Assembly: GCF_000203795.2 (NCBI RefSeq)
Contig: NW_006281101.1
Coordinates: 1,637,279 to 1,701,278 of the forward strand
Source: Batrachochytrium dendrobatidis JAM81
Lineage: Eukaryota > Chytridiomycota > Chytridiomycetes > Rhizophydiales
DNA: 64,000 bases
Direction of reading: 5' to 3'
In this document: one piece after another, positions 1 to 12,627 of the stretch
Layout: each line of letters opens with the position of its first letter
Position numbering within the stretch: position 1 is the first letter of the stretch
Translations under genes and position numbers: made by a program
Notes under the pieces: model-generated
The model's database searches: none
Seen by the model: the letters and a program-made list of their open reading frames with translations, nothing else
What the model was told of the DNA's origin: nothing

Positions 1-1006
1 TGTTTACCTTTCCTTGCGAGGATGCAGTAGACGCACCACGTTTCAACATGCTTTGAAGATTCCGCGTTTGAGGAGTGTCATTTCCCTGAGTGATTCCTCT
101 ATATCTTCGAACTAGATCGTTAAAGACCTGCTTCATACTTCCAGGACCATCATCAAGTCCTTCAAACATGGCTTCGCCAGAGTACAAAAAGTGAATAATT
201 ACTCGAGTCCATCCAGAAAAGAGTGTTAGAGCAGTAACAGCAAGTCCTGTACGGATAGCAAGCCATTTGTATCTAGTCAAGCCAGCAGTAAAAAACACCA
301 ACATAGCAACTAGATCCATTGTACCAGATCCAGTGACAGAATCAAGGCTGTTTCCAGCCATAGCATCCCAAAAAGTATCATACTTTTTTTTAGCGCATTC
401 GATTACATTCTCGTGCTCAAGCACAATAGCCATAAGAAGCATATTTTCCACCATTTCAAGCAAGGGCATCACCAAGGGAATAAATAAAAGGAAGATGGAT
501 CGCATTTGAATCAAATGAGGTTTGGCTTTGCGAACAGGAATATCTGAACCAGTTCGATGATGATAGCGCTCAATCTGGTTTTCCAGAGTGATCTCAGCAG
601 CCGCCAAAATATTAGCAATGTAGCCCACGGTGAAAGAAAACAGCAATGCACCAGCAAAAGCGAATGGAGTTTCAATGGATAGATAAATGAGGTACCAGTC
701 CCGACCAGTCTTGCCCAACTGATTTAAAAAATAAACTAGTTGCGGTAAAGTATAAGTGAACTGGTTATCAATGGACTTGAATGGTGTAGGTAGATTGGAT
801 GCATCTTCTAAATAAGACTCGACCCGAGCAAGAGTCAAGTACAAAACACCGTAAATAACTGCTAGAATCATATAATTGCGGTTGCTATACCAGGCCTGGA
901 TACGAGTAAAGAATGCAGATATGCCATCATATGCAGGGTTTGGAACAGTATTGGTCGTGGCAGCTCCATTCTTGAGGGGTGCAGTTTTAGCTGCAGTTTC
1001 TGACAT
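1..1006 (-). CDS. Multi-pass membrane protein, partial
   Basis: An open frame runs from an ATG at 1006 to the window edge without a stop, giving about 335 residues, so the C-terminus lies outside. The first 30 residues are hydrophilic. About five hydrophobic stretches follow, near residues 36-53, 100-130, 165-195, 235-252 and 258-282, then a polar tail. This predicts an integral membrane protein. I do not recognise a family: there are no catalytic motifs or ligand signatures that I can name. The sequence at the edge (GGTAAACA on the coding strand) could be a splice donor, so the last few residues may be intronic. Its start faces that of the DRC5-like gene, with 374 bp between, so the two may share a promoter region. 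Confidence 0.75.
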   Translation of the reverse strand, partial: MSETAAKTAPLKNGAATTNTVPNPAYDGISAFFTRIQAWYSNRNYMILAVIYGVLYLTLARVESYLEDASNLPTPFKSIDNQFTYTLPQLVYFLNQLGKTGRDWYLIYLSIETPFAFAGALLFSFTVGYIANILAAAEITLENQIERYHHRTGSDIPVRKAKPHLIQMRSIFLLFIPLVMPLLEMVENMLLMAIVLEHENVIECAKKKYDTFWDAMAGNSLDSVTGSGTMDLVAMLVFFTAGLTRYKWLAIRTGLAVTALTLFSGWTRVIIHFLYSGEAMFEGLDDGPGSMKQVFNDLVRRYRGITQGNDTPQTRNLQSMLKRGASTASSQGKVN

Positions 1007-1324
1007 TGCAGTTCGTTGGGTTAAAAGTTTGCATCAACAACCTTGAGCTAATACGATTGCATTCGCTCAACTCTGCATTTTCTGGTGTTTATGAATAAAT
1101 GCTCAACTATCAGCGTGGTTTTATGAAACCTAAATCAATCCTCGATAAATCGCCATGTACTCCAGTTATGATTGTCCAGCATTGGCTGTTGATGAATCGC
1201 AACATTGAAAGTCTGAACATACCAATTGAAGAGGCAATGCAGTCAATTCTAATAGGAAAGCGTAACAGATATTTGACCATTGTTTATTTGCAAGTGAATG
1301 AGCAGTTTGAAAGATAAATAGTGT

Positions 1325-1351
1325 TCCATTTTACGTGAATAGAGTTGTAAA
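1325..1351 (+). repeat. Dispersed terminal motif copy in the DRC5 promoter
   Basis: This is one of eight copies in the window of a motif close to ATTTTACGTGAATACGGCTG (reverse CAGCCGTATTCACGTAAAAT). Two other copies adjoin recognisable Tc1/mariner-type transposase relics, so I read the motif as the end of that transposon family. This copy lies about 30 bp upstream of the DRC5-like start codon, inside the presumed bidirectional promoter. Confidence 0.6.
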
Positions 1352-1380
1352 CCCTTTAAACTGCTACGTCACAACTCATC

Positions 1381-3754
1381 ATGTCCACCAAAGATGTCGA
1401 TGTGGGCAATACAGAAACACCAAAAGATTTACTCGAACAGCACAAAACTCCAGCAGCTCTGCTTGCTGGTGCATCGGGTACAGCATCTATGCATTCGTTG
1501 ACCAATATGACATCCATGGCTCAAGCTATAGTATCTTCACGCGATGATATCAAGACAGCAGCATCACCTCCAGCTCAATCTACAAAACAAAATGCAGGTT
1601 TGTATATTTTTATACTGACATGCGTATCGTATCTTGTCAATCTTTTAATCCTTATTTTTGGCCACGTTGGTAGGTGTGAATAATGAGCCATCAGTTGCTG
1701 GCACAACAAAAGCAGACACTGTCGCTGCTAAGCGTCGCATCATTGCTGAGGATCCTGAATGGAATCTAGCTCCTGTTGAACGACTAAGTGAATTATGTGT
1801 AAAGGTGATTGTTCAGAATTTCAAGGGTAAATATATAATGAGATGGTAGTTTTAATTACAGATTGTATCCAACATGCCATTTAAACGCTTAATCCAGTTT
1901 TATTTGAATAGTATTAACTATTGGAATTTTTGTGTTAAAATAACTAGAGAAACCATTTTTAAAAGGTATACCGGAAAAATACAAAGATAAGATTATTGAG
2001 CAGGTATCAATCGATATTCCACTAAATATCGCAGCACCATTAATTCCATACGAGTCGTATTGGCAACGCCGCGGAAAAGTTCGATTTCGTCTCAACAATG
2101 TTCAAGACCATGGAGGATCGTGGAGACAATCCTATTTCGAGTTACACTTGCAAGACAGAATCGAATCATATTTACCTCAAAAGGATGAAGATATATATGG
2201 ACCAACTGATGCCATGTCTAAACTGCTGGATGATGTGAAAGTTGGCGCGCCATTTGTGAAGCGTATCGAGGTGAAGCAATTGAGATCTAATGATCAAAGT
2301 ATCGGTTTAAAACCTGGAAACTCTACAGTCACTGCTGGTGTGACAAGTGAAGTTCAACCTGCTATCAAAGTTGCAAACCAGTTACCGATTGGCACGACTC
2401 TCGAGTCTACACACCTTCGCGAAGACGTATCTGGAGGCATGACAGGTTCATTGCAGCCACCCAATACAATTCCACAAGAGTATCTGAATCAATCAGCTGA
2501 ATTCCAAAAAAAAATCAAATCCAGCGATCAGCATCTAGACCATATTAATTTGGCTCAAGTATTTGTTCACTTGACTCATTTACAAGAGCTAAGCATTTAT
2601 TATGGGTAATCATCTCAAGTCTTGTATTTGAAATAGTTGTGGAATGTGTATACTGAATTTCCAGTTATTTGTAATTGCATCATCTCAAACGTACTGTCAT
2701 TATAGAGTCAAGGATTGCGGAATCAATTTTTCATGGGCTTACTTTGGAATGACACTCAATGACTGCGTGAGATTATCCGAGTATTTAAAAGTATCCAATC
2801 TGAGTAAGCTTACTGTCCGTGCAAGTGCAGTGGATGACGACAAATGCAGAGTATTATGCCATGCGCTGCTTTTGAACACAACCCTAACACATTTAGGTAA
2901 GCCATATGTTTGCTGTAAATCAATGATTCACAAATTCATTTTTATAAAGTTTGATTAACGAGTAAACACGAGCATAGATTTATCGCACAATAAAATCGGC
3001 GACAGTGGTGCGTGTGGGTTGGCTAAAGTGATATCTGCTCCCCAAACAGTAATGAGTGTTCTTCATCTTTCCAATAACAGTATCGGTCTTACAGGCGCTC
3101 AATCTATGGGAAAATCACTGACAGTCAACACAAGTTTGCGTCAGCTAGATTTACGACTGAATCGTCTTGGTGATGGAGGTGGCCATGCTCTTTGCACATC
3201 TCTTGTAAAAAACAAAACCGTTACAGAAGTAGATATTTCCGGAAATGGGTTGGGCGTAAGAAGCGTGACTGCTTTATGCGAGTTGTTGAAACGAAATGGT
3301 GAAGCGCTGACCCAGTTAGATATAAGCTGTAACAAGCTTGGAAATCATAGCCATTCAGTTATAATGGAAGGTTCTGCAAGCGGCGGCAGTGCAGTGACGA
3401 ATCCAACTGCGACTTTAACTGATCCATCTGCTGATCATGCTGGCTTACCTCTTGCAAATGCTACCAATGACGTGAATTCGTTTGGGATTGTCCACAATGG
3501 AAGCGAAAGCGATCTTGTTGGAAAAATGATATTCGAAGCCATTAGTCTCAACAAGGTAAGTGATTTGTGCGATAATACCAATATATTACCATCAAACCTA
3601 CTCTGTTTTAGTCAACGCATACCAACTTATATCTGCAACATTTTTATGAATCCATTTGTAGTACATCACCAAACTGGATTTGCGCATGACAGATTTATCT
3701 CCGAAATTTCTCATTGCCATTCAAGGAATCGTTAATGAAAACGTAATTAGTTGA
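1381..3754 (+). CDS. TCTE1/DRC5-like leucine-rich-repeat flagellar protein
   Basis: Proposed exons are 1381-1597, 1674-1826, 1948-2605, 2706-2896, 2978-3555 and 3662-3754. They sum to 1890 nt and encode 629 residues. The block PEWNLAPVERLSELCVKVIV followed by KPFLKGIPEKYKD and later SYWQRR and GGSWRQSYFELHL matches the layout of T-complex-associated testis-expressed protein 1 (dynein regulatory complex subunit 5). The second half contains leucine-rich repeats such as DLSHNKIGDSGA, LHLSNNSIGLTGA, LDLRLNRLGDGGG and VDISGNGLG. In this family the protein sits in the nexin-dynein regulatory complex of motile axonemes, which fits a fungus with flagellated zoospores. All junctions are GT-AG. The 3555/3662 junction is the least certain, because another AG lies about 50 bp upstream. 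Confidence 0.85.
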
Positions 3755-3964
3755 GGATTTGTCGATAATAGTTTGATCATTTAATAAACATTTGTTTTTT
3801 AACCCACTGGTTTGCTAAAGAATCAGTGGCTAATGCAAGTATAAATACGAGTCATAGCTACTAGATTTGGATTCTTGAAAAATAGCCGGTTAAGCAACAT
3901 AAATCTATAGACAAATTCAATAGTAGTCTATTTTTAGGCAATTCAACATATTTAATTTGTGCAT

Positions 3965-6770
3965 TCATTTCTTGACTCCCAAAAGATTAATCTGCTCAAT
4001 AAATTCCTTGGCAGTAAGCAGCTCAGTCGATCCATAAATAATCTTTTTCTTGACAAGATTAGAGCGCTATCAATCAAATGCATTCAATAGAATATTAGAT
4101 ATTTGAATTTAGTCTAGAATTCAATATTCCTGATGACATACCTGAGTGTAATCAAGCAGATTTTGGTATTCCAAATAGTTTCCGCCGCCAATCACAAAAA
4201 CAATAGCTTCTTGAAAAGCAACCTTGTTTTTTGGTTGCTGGCGACTAGCAGCACCAGAACGAGTGGTTTTGGGGTCCAAGTATAAAAAGTCATCCGCTAC
4301 GCCTGTTCCACCTACAGTTGTTCCTTCCATAATAGCATCAACAGTGCGAGTTACTGCCAGCTCTTTGCGTGTCGGCAACAAATTTTTGACACCTGAGATG
4401 AGCGTTTCAAAGTGATTGGATACGCCAGTACTTTGAAGGGTATCCGTCAACTAACCATTCAATGAATAAAATGTAAACGAAAAATACAAGGTTGAGCAAG
4501 ACACTTGTTCAAACACAGGTTTAGATAATAGCCTCTAATGTAACTCACTCTACTAAAGTTGGATGTAAACGTGCCAAATAAATCGTTGCCTGCAGGCGCA
4601 GCTGGGGTTGATGATTTTGTCACGGCAGTCATTTTAGAGTACATACGAACCTGCTTGACATAGTTGATCGAGGCGGTATTGCATCCAGCTTCAGCAAGAC
4701 ACGTCTCGTATTCGGCTAGATCCTCTTTTGAAATTTCATCAATCGAGAGATAGTATATCAAAAAAAGACGAATCTTGTCTTGTGCATCCTTTTTTGGGTC
4801 TTTGATTACTTCCAAGATTGACGCCTTGTTCTATATGCATGTTGGTTAAAATACAAACGCTTAGTATGGGTTTGAAACTAGATGGAATGATGTATAAATA
4901 CATTGCAAAGATAACCTATTGAAATCAAGATTTATACAATAAACTTACCAGCTTACCAAGAGCTTCCTCCATGGAGAAAAAAACGTCAAGCTGACGTTGT
5001 TGAATTTCCTTGAAAAGATTGGTGGCCATATTCATGTGCATATCCAATGTTTTTTTGCGAAGTGTAAGTTCAGGTAGTTGCTTCATGGCCGAGGATAGAT
5101 TTTTGGCACTTGAAGTAAAATCACTAGTTATAAAATCCCAAGTAGTTGGTAAAATGCTGAATGACTAATTAGATTGAAAAATACAATACAGTTCTTACTT
5201 TGGATCGACCTCTTCCAATGAAGAAACACCACATGTACGAGTGACAAGATCAACTTCTTGTTTGTACTTGTTAATCTCGGAATCCACATCCTCTATTATG
5301 TAATAAATATACAAGTTGCTTGAATTATAAATCAACACGGCAAAACACAAAATTTGCCATATTTGACAGTAAACTATAGCTTACCCGCAACTTGTGGAAA
5401 AGGATTGCCAGAATTTTTGCTCCAAAAGGCGTCTTGAACATCTACATCATAGTTCTTGCGAACAGGGCGACCTCGTTCATCGACCTAGAATTACTAGTCA
5501 GCAGTAATAAAAAAGCAGTACAAACAATAAAGTCAAAAGATGGTGATAGGTACCATTATAGAAATACGATTCAGTTTCATATCAAGTACATCGTGTACCA
5601 AAGTAGAGTACGTCCACGTATGACTCAGTAGCGTTCCAAAATCCATGTTACGATCTAAGATGACAAGAACTGGTCGAGAGAGTTGAACACCTTCCTGAAA
5701 CAGATTTGAACGACTATCTAGCAAATGATCACGCAGCTTGCTTTCAAGTTTCAATGCAACTGCTTCTGCACTTGTTCCTCTTGGACATCGAATGATTGGA
5801 ACCGTTCCCAAAGTCACCAAAATAGAAAAAAGTGATGAAACAATATTGTTTGTTAAAAGTTCAATTTGAGACTCGGTCGTGGTTGGATTGTTGAGATGGT
5901 AGTATGAGTCTGTAAGTTGTAGAGAAAAGAGATTGTGCTCCAATGACACAAAATTGAGATACTGGTCGTAGATCTGGCTTACAAGATTGGCAGTATCAGT
6001 AGAAGCAGCAGCAGTAGCGAGATCTTCAAGAAGTGGGCGAGAGAGTGCGGATGAAAAGTTGATATTGATAGAATCGTATAATTGACGAGACATGTCCTAA
6101 ACCATACCAATGCGTACGACTGATTAATGACAGCGTACTGATAAAATAGTATAAATTAGACAATACAGTCGTATCAATTTACATTGGCAATACGCTTGAT
6201 ATTATCAGAAGTTGGTTCAACAAAATAAATTGCAGGCACATCTGGAATTGGATCTCTAGCGCTATATATTGACCTATAAAGATGTTTGTCATTATGATAA
6301 AAAGCCCGTTTAACCACAAGAACTTTAACCGTAAATGAATCAATTGTAGAACCCCGAGTACTGGTCTCTTACATATGGACAGTGATGCCCCGTTCGCGGA
6401 GGTCGCCAACATGCAGCAATGGAGAAATAATATCTTGACCCAACTTGTCATAAATGAGAACCTTCCAGACAGGATCAGTGATGGTCAAATTGCTACTCAA
6501 GCCAGATCCCTCGGATGCACGCATCGAAAGTGCTCCTGAACCAGCAGACAAGGCATCAGAGGATTCATTCAGTTTAAGCATACAAAACAGTGCAGCTATA
6601 GTATCCATGTGTTGTAAAGAGTGAATGTTATAAAACTTTGGCTGCAGAAAGTCAACATGCATTTCAGCCCTTTATTGAAGCCATTGACATGAATGTACTC
6701 GTATTAAGATATATAATAAAATACCTTTCTGGGCATCTCTGAGGGATGACTGGAAAGTAGTGGTAGCCAT
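3965..6770 (-). CDS. SLY1: SLY1 family Sec1/Munc18 protein, ER-Golgi vesicle fusion
   Basis: Ten exons on the complement are proposed: 6770-6725, 6595-6373, 6273-6183, 6096-5554, 5484-5385, 5292-5199, 5108-4949, 4830-4549, 4450-4142 and 4066-3965. They total 1950 nt and encode 649 residues, the usual size of SLY1. Recognisable blocks run in family order: PVWKVLIYDKLGQDIISPLL, RDPIPDVPAIYFVEPTSDNI, VPIIRCPRGTSAEAVALKLE, RPVLVILDRNMDFGTLL with HTWTYSTLVHDVLDMKLNR, KIRLFLIYYLS, and FQEAIVFVIGGGNYLEYQNL near the end. SLY1 binds the syntaxin Sed5/STX5 and promotes SNARE assembly in ER-Golgi and intra-Golgi transport. Its 3' end converges on the DRC5-like gene about 210 bp away. Introns run from about 69 to 129 bp. 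The first intron is inferred from the match of residues 10-25 to the family N-terminus. Confidence 0.93.
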
Positions 6771-6936
6771 TGGCACGAATGATGGATGAATTCGTTGGTT
6801 GAAAACACGACTGTCATCAAAACATCTCTTCAGGAATGACAATCTGTCAGATTAAAACAGTGAAAACATGCCAACAAGTTTATCCAAATTTCTGTTTATT
6901 CGATATGGTTTCAAAAGCATTGCAAGTAGATTTCAG

Positions 6937-9324
6937 TCAAAACCTATCTCCACTTGCAGTCATTCTCTGACGCTCAACCACAATCACAGTGGTGTTGTCA
7001 TCCAAATGGAGTTGATTCAATCGCCTCACTCCAATATTAGTCAGTTCAGTTGCTGCTTCTTGTGCACTAGGAATTTGTGATATAATTTCAGCTATGTTTT
7101 TTACTGTTAATGCGTCCCATAAACCATCCGTGGCCAAAATAATGTGTGTATCGTGCTCTGTCAACTCGATCGTCCGAACATCCGGCTGGTGAAGTACACC
7201 TAGTCGTGTTGCAACAGAGTCCCCTATTCAAAGAGTTTGGTGGTTAGAGCAATCAGTATACATAGTTTCATTCAGCACACTATATGAAATAATCACATGT
7301 CATCATATAAAAGGTATTACCAATTGAGCGAGTAACAACAATGCTACAAAAAATATATTGTATAGTTGTCAACAATTCCAATATCAGTCAAAAAATACAT
7401 TGAATTACATGCCAATCTAAAATATAGCAAGCCAATCACAAAAATCAGTGTCAAGTCGATCAAGTAAAATAAATTACCCTGGATAAGGCAATGATCCCTT
7501 GAAAATCCTCAATGGTCCTATTTAGTATAAAACGGCTGGTCAGTACACAGTACTCCAAACAAGTGTATTGAAACACTCGAATTGCAGTTACCATCCAAAT
7601 GATCTCCGTTTTGAAGTTGCTCAACGCGTGCACCAGTTGCCCTGACTCGGTCAAGCTCTGTAGATTGTTCACAAGTATGGTCACTGTTTTAAATAGTGAA
7701 ACCAAGTTACCAAACTTGAAATGATATCAAATACCAAGATGAAACTATTCACAAGTTTGCAATAAATGAAAAATACCTCGTCATTTGAGTACCAGAGTAT
7801 ATACCATTTTCACATCTAACAACAACCAATCGACTGTCTCCAACATGAGATACATGCAACGTATTTCCAACCAATAGAGCCACAACTGCAGTTGTCCCTG
7901 ACATGTACGAATCAATGGAAGAATCTTCCAGTAGCGCTTTATGTACAATTCTGTAAATATCTACAAGGGTTTGTATTGGATCTATAAGGACAGTAGATTG
8001 ATGAGCAGCTATTTGTTCCAAAAATAGTTTTTTGGTTGCTGTAGACGATTTGTGGCCGTCAGATCCTGAATAAATAAAGTTTAAATTAAAGCAGGCGTGA
8101 TTGGTATTGTGTTTAAAATGTCCAGTTCGTAAATCCAATATGTTGAAAAGACGGTCCACGATTGAGTTGTATAATATGCAAAACGACCATTAAACGATAA
8201 AAGTATGCAAGTTAATATAGGAAATGAAAAGCAGATCCACACAAGTTGTTTATAGTTGCATCCACGTAAAATAAAAGCGCCAAAATACACAAACTTCCAG
8301 TCTCATGAAATAATGATTCAACCCAAATTTACTGAACATTGTGCCTTTTAAGCTTTTGAAAGTCTACTGATCTTTGTGGTCATTTCTATCAACTGAACAA
8401 ATGCTCACATCTCTGATCCAGTAATTCCACACTTGCTCAATCTCCAACTCTCCTTTCCTACAAACCAGGCATTGGTGATTGGAATGAAAACAACAGTTGC
8501 ATTTCTGGAACATGCGATCATTGGCTTGTTAAACTAGATCGTATCGGATGTGTGATTCAGGATACACAAAGATGAGTTGATGCAGAGTTTGATCAACAGC
8601 ATCAGAACAGTCAAAACCAATGCCTGGTTTTAAACTTGTTGATCGCACAATGTATGACCACCAAATGTGATCAAAGGGAGGTTCGAAACTATAGTTTGTG
8701 CGAGCATCATATAATGGATGCTGTGCTTGAAAGAATTAAAAATATCTATTCAAGTCAATGTGTAGTAGGAAAGCACAATGAATATTCAACCACCATCTGT
8801 TTCGGAGTAATGGCTCGAGACAAATACAAGTATTCCATTTTACGCGAATACGGTTGTAACATCTCGGATAGATATTAAAGCGGCACTTGTAATGAATATC
8901 AAGATGATGCTATATCGAATGTTAAGCATTATCCAGTGCCACAAGCTGGTCGACTATCCAGAAATAAATCTGTCATGTCTCAAAGCAATATAGTTTTGAA
9001 ATACTGTAGATACTCAGTAGATGTATATGACATTGATATTCTGACAGGTAGGGTTGAGCAGCGAGGATAAAACCATGAAAAAACAGGGTTAACGAGTATA
9101 ATATCTAATAAATATCCGATAAGCTCACCATGACCATCAAACACAGCAAACAAATGTACAGGCAGACCATCTTTGGAAATAAATAGTTGAGGCTGGACAA
9201 GTAAGTCGTCCTGCTGTTTATCACGGCCTCCAAGAACATTAGCTGACCCAACTTGAATGGGATATTTGCTGGCTATAGGAGGTACCCCCATGGTGGTAGT
9301 GTCAAGCTGAAGGGAGTAGTGCAC
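6937..9324 (-). CDS. PP2C-type Ser/Thr protein phosphatase
   Basis: Exons on the complement are 9324-9129, 8065-7777, 7683-7592, 7517-7478, 7343-7321 (only 23 nt) and 7223-6937. They total 927 nt and encode 308 residues, a single catalytic domain. PPM/PP2C motifs appear in order: GGRDKQQDD, HLFAVFDGHG, SGTTAVVALLVGNTLHVSHV then GDSRLVVVR, IVVTRSIGDSVATRLGV, IILATDGLWDAL and DNTTVIVVE. The metal-binding aspartates in DGHG, DG(L)WD and DN are intact, so it should be an active Mg/Mn-dependent phosphatase, probably cytosolic as no signal peptide is seen. Intron 1 is about 1.06 kb, roughly ten times the others, and carries a transposon relic. The 23-nt exon is needed to keep the TRSIGD motif in frame. 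Confidence 0.9.
8590..8870 (+). mobile_element. Tc1/mariner-type transposon relic inside a PP2C intron
   Basis: On the plus strand, degraded translation shows QCMTTKCDQREVRNYSLCEH, similar in layout to the DCTMYGYT...VQNYSLIVCV segment of the better-preserved transposase at 59.5-60.3 kb. The stretch ends at the dispersed terminal motif near 8837. It lies within intron 1 of the PP2C gene and opposite to the host gene. The reading frame is broken, so it is not expected to be active. Confidence 0.6.
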
Positions 9325-9569
9325 TACAGATGGATTAGCACCAGTATTGGTGAGACTGGAATGGAAGCTAATTGAATTGTCAATGATGTCGATAAAGCTG
9401 AGTAGTCAATTGGCTTGCTTGACTAGTTTTTGCAAGTTGAGGAAAGTTGAGCTTCAAATCTACGAGTTCCATAGTTTGATGTATAAACACAATGTCATAT
9501 CCACCAGACTATTTTGTAGCAAAAATAATATTTACTCTGGATTAACGTAACAAAACACTAGATAGAAAC

Positions 9570-9742
9570 ATCAGTTTATGATAAACAGTCTTGTGTGATG
9601 GTCGTTGTTTATTGAATTGAGAATATCTTCAAATCAACTTGTAGTAGAAAAACACAATAAATATTTAATCATTATCTATTTTGGAATAATGACTGCAAGA
9701 CAAGTACAAATGGTTCTATTTTACATGAACACGACTGCAGGG
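9570..9742 (+). mobile_element. Transposon relic, terminal part
   Basis: The order of words (AATATCTTCAAATCAA, GTAGTAGAAAAACACAATAAAT, TTTGGAATAATG, ACAAGTACAAAT) parallels 8725-8840. The stretch ends at a degenerate copy of the terminal motif near 9716-9738. It lies between the PP2C start and the end of the arrestin-SH3 gene, only about 55 bp from the latter's stop codon, so it may contribute to that gene's 3' untranslated region. No coding potential remains. Confidence 0.5.
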
Positions 9743-9797
9743 TAAATACAATTTCTTGTACTTGCCCACTTGATCAAATATAGATGTACATGTTTAA

Positions 9798-12587
9798 TCA
9801 AATTGAATCATACAGTTGAACCTCTTTCATGGGAAACGATCCCTCACATCTGGTTGCAACATTGTATCCCCAGCACCATCCATCTCGAAAAGTTTCTTGA
9901 ATACACACTATATCGCCGACAAGCAAATGAAGCTCATCTGGCCGCTTAGGAACATGTGTATTCAAAACAATAAACCGCGCATCACTATTTTTATATGTGG
10001 ATGGCTCTTCAACAAGCGAGGTATTATCACAAGAAACAGCAGATGTAGGAGTGCATAGAGCTGAACTACTTTTGTTGTAGAGTTGCTGTAAATCTACAGA
10101 TTTAGATGGGTTGTATGATAAATCAATTGATGATTGTCGCTGAGAGATTTGTGGGGGTGTTGGTGGCATCTGAGAACCATGGTTTTGGTAAACATCATGC
10201 AAGGACTTGAAAGTGCTTGATTGATTCAGTTTACTGCTTGATCGTATTGGTAAAGTTATATCAGGCATGTCAGAGGTAGCTATGTTGGATGATTTTTCGT
10301 GGATTTCGTGCTTCTTTTCAAGTTCAAGCAATGATTCAAGTAAATCATCAATTTTTTGAATTTGATTAAAGCGATTGCCATGTGCTAAACTTGATTGACC
10401 TGTACTTTTGTGATTAGAATGCCTTTTCAGTATGGGTGATGCGCAAACATATTGATTCATTGGAGATTCTGAATTACTTTCAAGGCTATCCAACAAGTCT
10501 TGCAATCTTGCCGTGCTCGATTCACTATCTACAGATGTTTCAACATTTTCTGTCGATTTTCTGGTAAACATTATTTGTGAAGTGTTGATGATCAATGATG
10601 GTCGCGTTGCAGACCGCCGCCGTTGACACATGTTTTCAGTAGATCTATAGATTGGTATGTGCTTGGAAAAAGTTCCAGTGTTTTTGGAGTCTAGTTGAAC
10701 AATGAGTTGATCAACAGCAGCTTTACCGTTTCCAATAGACTCGGTTGATTTTGTAGTTTGAGATGATAATGATGACACCCTAGACAACCCAACTTCTTTG
10801 CGAGTCAAATTTGCAAGACGATTAGAAATCTCATCAATCGACAATAGTTGACTTGGATCACTGTCAGTATCAACAGCTTTTATGCCATCATGACATTCTT
10901 TTGATGCAAACTCGACTACATAATTCTCGAGGAGTGGCGCGAGATTTCGTACAGGTGAGGGATTGGATACCGAATCACTGCTCGTATGCATACTCGAGTT
11001 GGATTTGACATGTGTTAAAGATGTATCTTTTAAAGTATTTTGATAAAGTGATGATGGGATCTGAGTATCCAAGCTTTTTGAAGAAGTAGAGCGTGTAGAC
11101 ATAAAAGGCATGTTTAATATGTGATCATAGGAATCTGTTGAATGTAAATCACTGTGGCTGCTGCTGAAAGTGCTACGATGAGTTGAAGATGATTGGTCAA
11201 TGCAATTATATTTCAGACTGTTTACACTAAGTGCTTCACTTTTGCTGCTCATGCTCCGCAAAGTTATACTGTCATCAATATTAGAACTGACACGCTTGGC
11301 TGAAACAGCAGTGCTAAAGCTCGATCTTTTGTATCCACAAGCCAACATTTGATTTGATGCGCTTAGTGCAATCTCACTTATAGGACGAATCTGTTTGTGA
11401 GAAAGTTTCAGTGCTTGCAACGCAGTAGTTTCTTTAATTGTATCTGCAGGAATTACCGTAATCGGAGTATCAAATACAAAATGAGGCTCTTTGTCTCCAT
11501 CCAAAAACACTTGAAATTTTATCAAGGAGCAAACAGTGATAATAGAGCTTTCAAGAGTGATTTGGTGATGTTTTGGATCAGTGACTAGCTGCACAGTTCG
11601 AAAAAATATAGATGGACTGTTGGAATCAGAGATACCCAACTCTCCCGGTGCTGGGAGCTCGCGTGCAATAGCCAAAGGAAATGGATTCCACACCATTGCG
11701 TTTCTGTTGCGTTTTGTGGCATCACTTGTAACCGATCTGTATGTCGTATTGGTTTCTATTGATACCTGAGCAGCAGTGATGAATCTACCTGGAGGTACAT
11801 AGGGAATTGCAAACTGTATCGTAAATTGCTGTCCTGGAATATAAACTCGGGTAGGTAGTCTAATCATGCATGTACATTTGTCTGGATCGTACGGCGTGTC
11901 ATATTCTAGAGTCAAGGGTGTACGAATAAGTTTGAGCCTATGTGCACGTGGCATCACAATGGTAATCGGGACTGTTACAGTGTGCGCTGGCCTTGATAGT
12001 TTCAAAGTTTCTGACCATGTCAATGTACTTTTGAGACTAAATACAATCAAAAAGTATATCAAATAATGTGGGTCAGTTCCAACGCTAGATTACTGCAGTA
12101 TTCACGTAAAATGGAATATTTGACAAGAGTGCCAAAATGCATATACCAGTAATGAGGTTGGGATAATATAAAGCCATATTCAAGGTACTCACCTATATTT
12201 AATACATCCTCTGGAATCAGTAAACGAAGGTGGCAATTTTTGTGCTGGTAAATGAATTTTAAATGGCAGTGTAATGGATCCAAACTCGTTGGGTTCTAAG
12301 GCTTCTTTTGAGTTTCTAACAACAGTTGCCACAAGCTGAAATCGACGAGCAAAGGTCTCTCCAGGAGGATCGCCTGATTTGCGAACCTTGGAACCAACCC
12401 AAAAGGTTTCTGATTCACCTTGGAATTCAAGAACAAGTTTAGCTTCTTTAAGTGGCTTGGATGCAACAAGACGGACTACACCAACAATGAACGAGGGAGT
12501 GCCCCATCCTGCTTCCACTATAAACTCTGATGATGAAAATGACGGATCGATTGAAGGAATAATGTCCAAGTATTTGATAGCCCCCAT
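9798..12587 (-). CDS. Arrestin-fold protein with C-terminal SH3 domain
   Basis: Exon 12587-12193 joins exon 12036-9798, giving 877 residues. The N-terminal third resembles fungal arrestin-related proteins: an N-domain with VRLVASKPLKEAKLVLEFQG, NEFGSITLPFKIHLPAQKLP and GCIKYSLKSTLTW, followed by a C-domain with VPITIVMPRAHRLKL and IPYVPPGRFITAAQVSI. Residues about 310-800 are serine-rich and look disordered. The last 65 residues read as an SH3 domain (VLNTHVPKRPDELHLLVGDI, then CIQETFRDGWCWGYN, then EGSFPMKEVQLY). The family typically acts as an adaptor in trafficking or ubiquitination. I see no PPxY motif, so recruitment here may go through SH3 partners instead, which is an inference. The single intron (156 bp) carries a copy of the dispersed terminal motif. 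Confidence 0.85.
12095..12121 (-). repeat. Dispersed terminal motif copy in arrestin-SH3 intron
   Basis: GTATTCACGTAAAATGGAAT is the complement orientation of the repeated motif. It sits in the middle of the only intron of the arrestin-SH3 gene. No transposase-like sequence adjoins it, so it may be a solo end or the footprint of a lost copy. Confidence 0.55.
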
Positions 12588-12627
12588 ACTTGTAAAACAG
12601 CAGTGGTGGCAAAGCTGTGTATATTAA

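Noticed and set aside
1099..1317. 72-codon open frame between the membrane protein and DRC5 genes
   Set aside because: It lies in the promoter space, has no recognisable motif, and ends just before a transposon-end copy. Chance frame.
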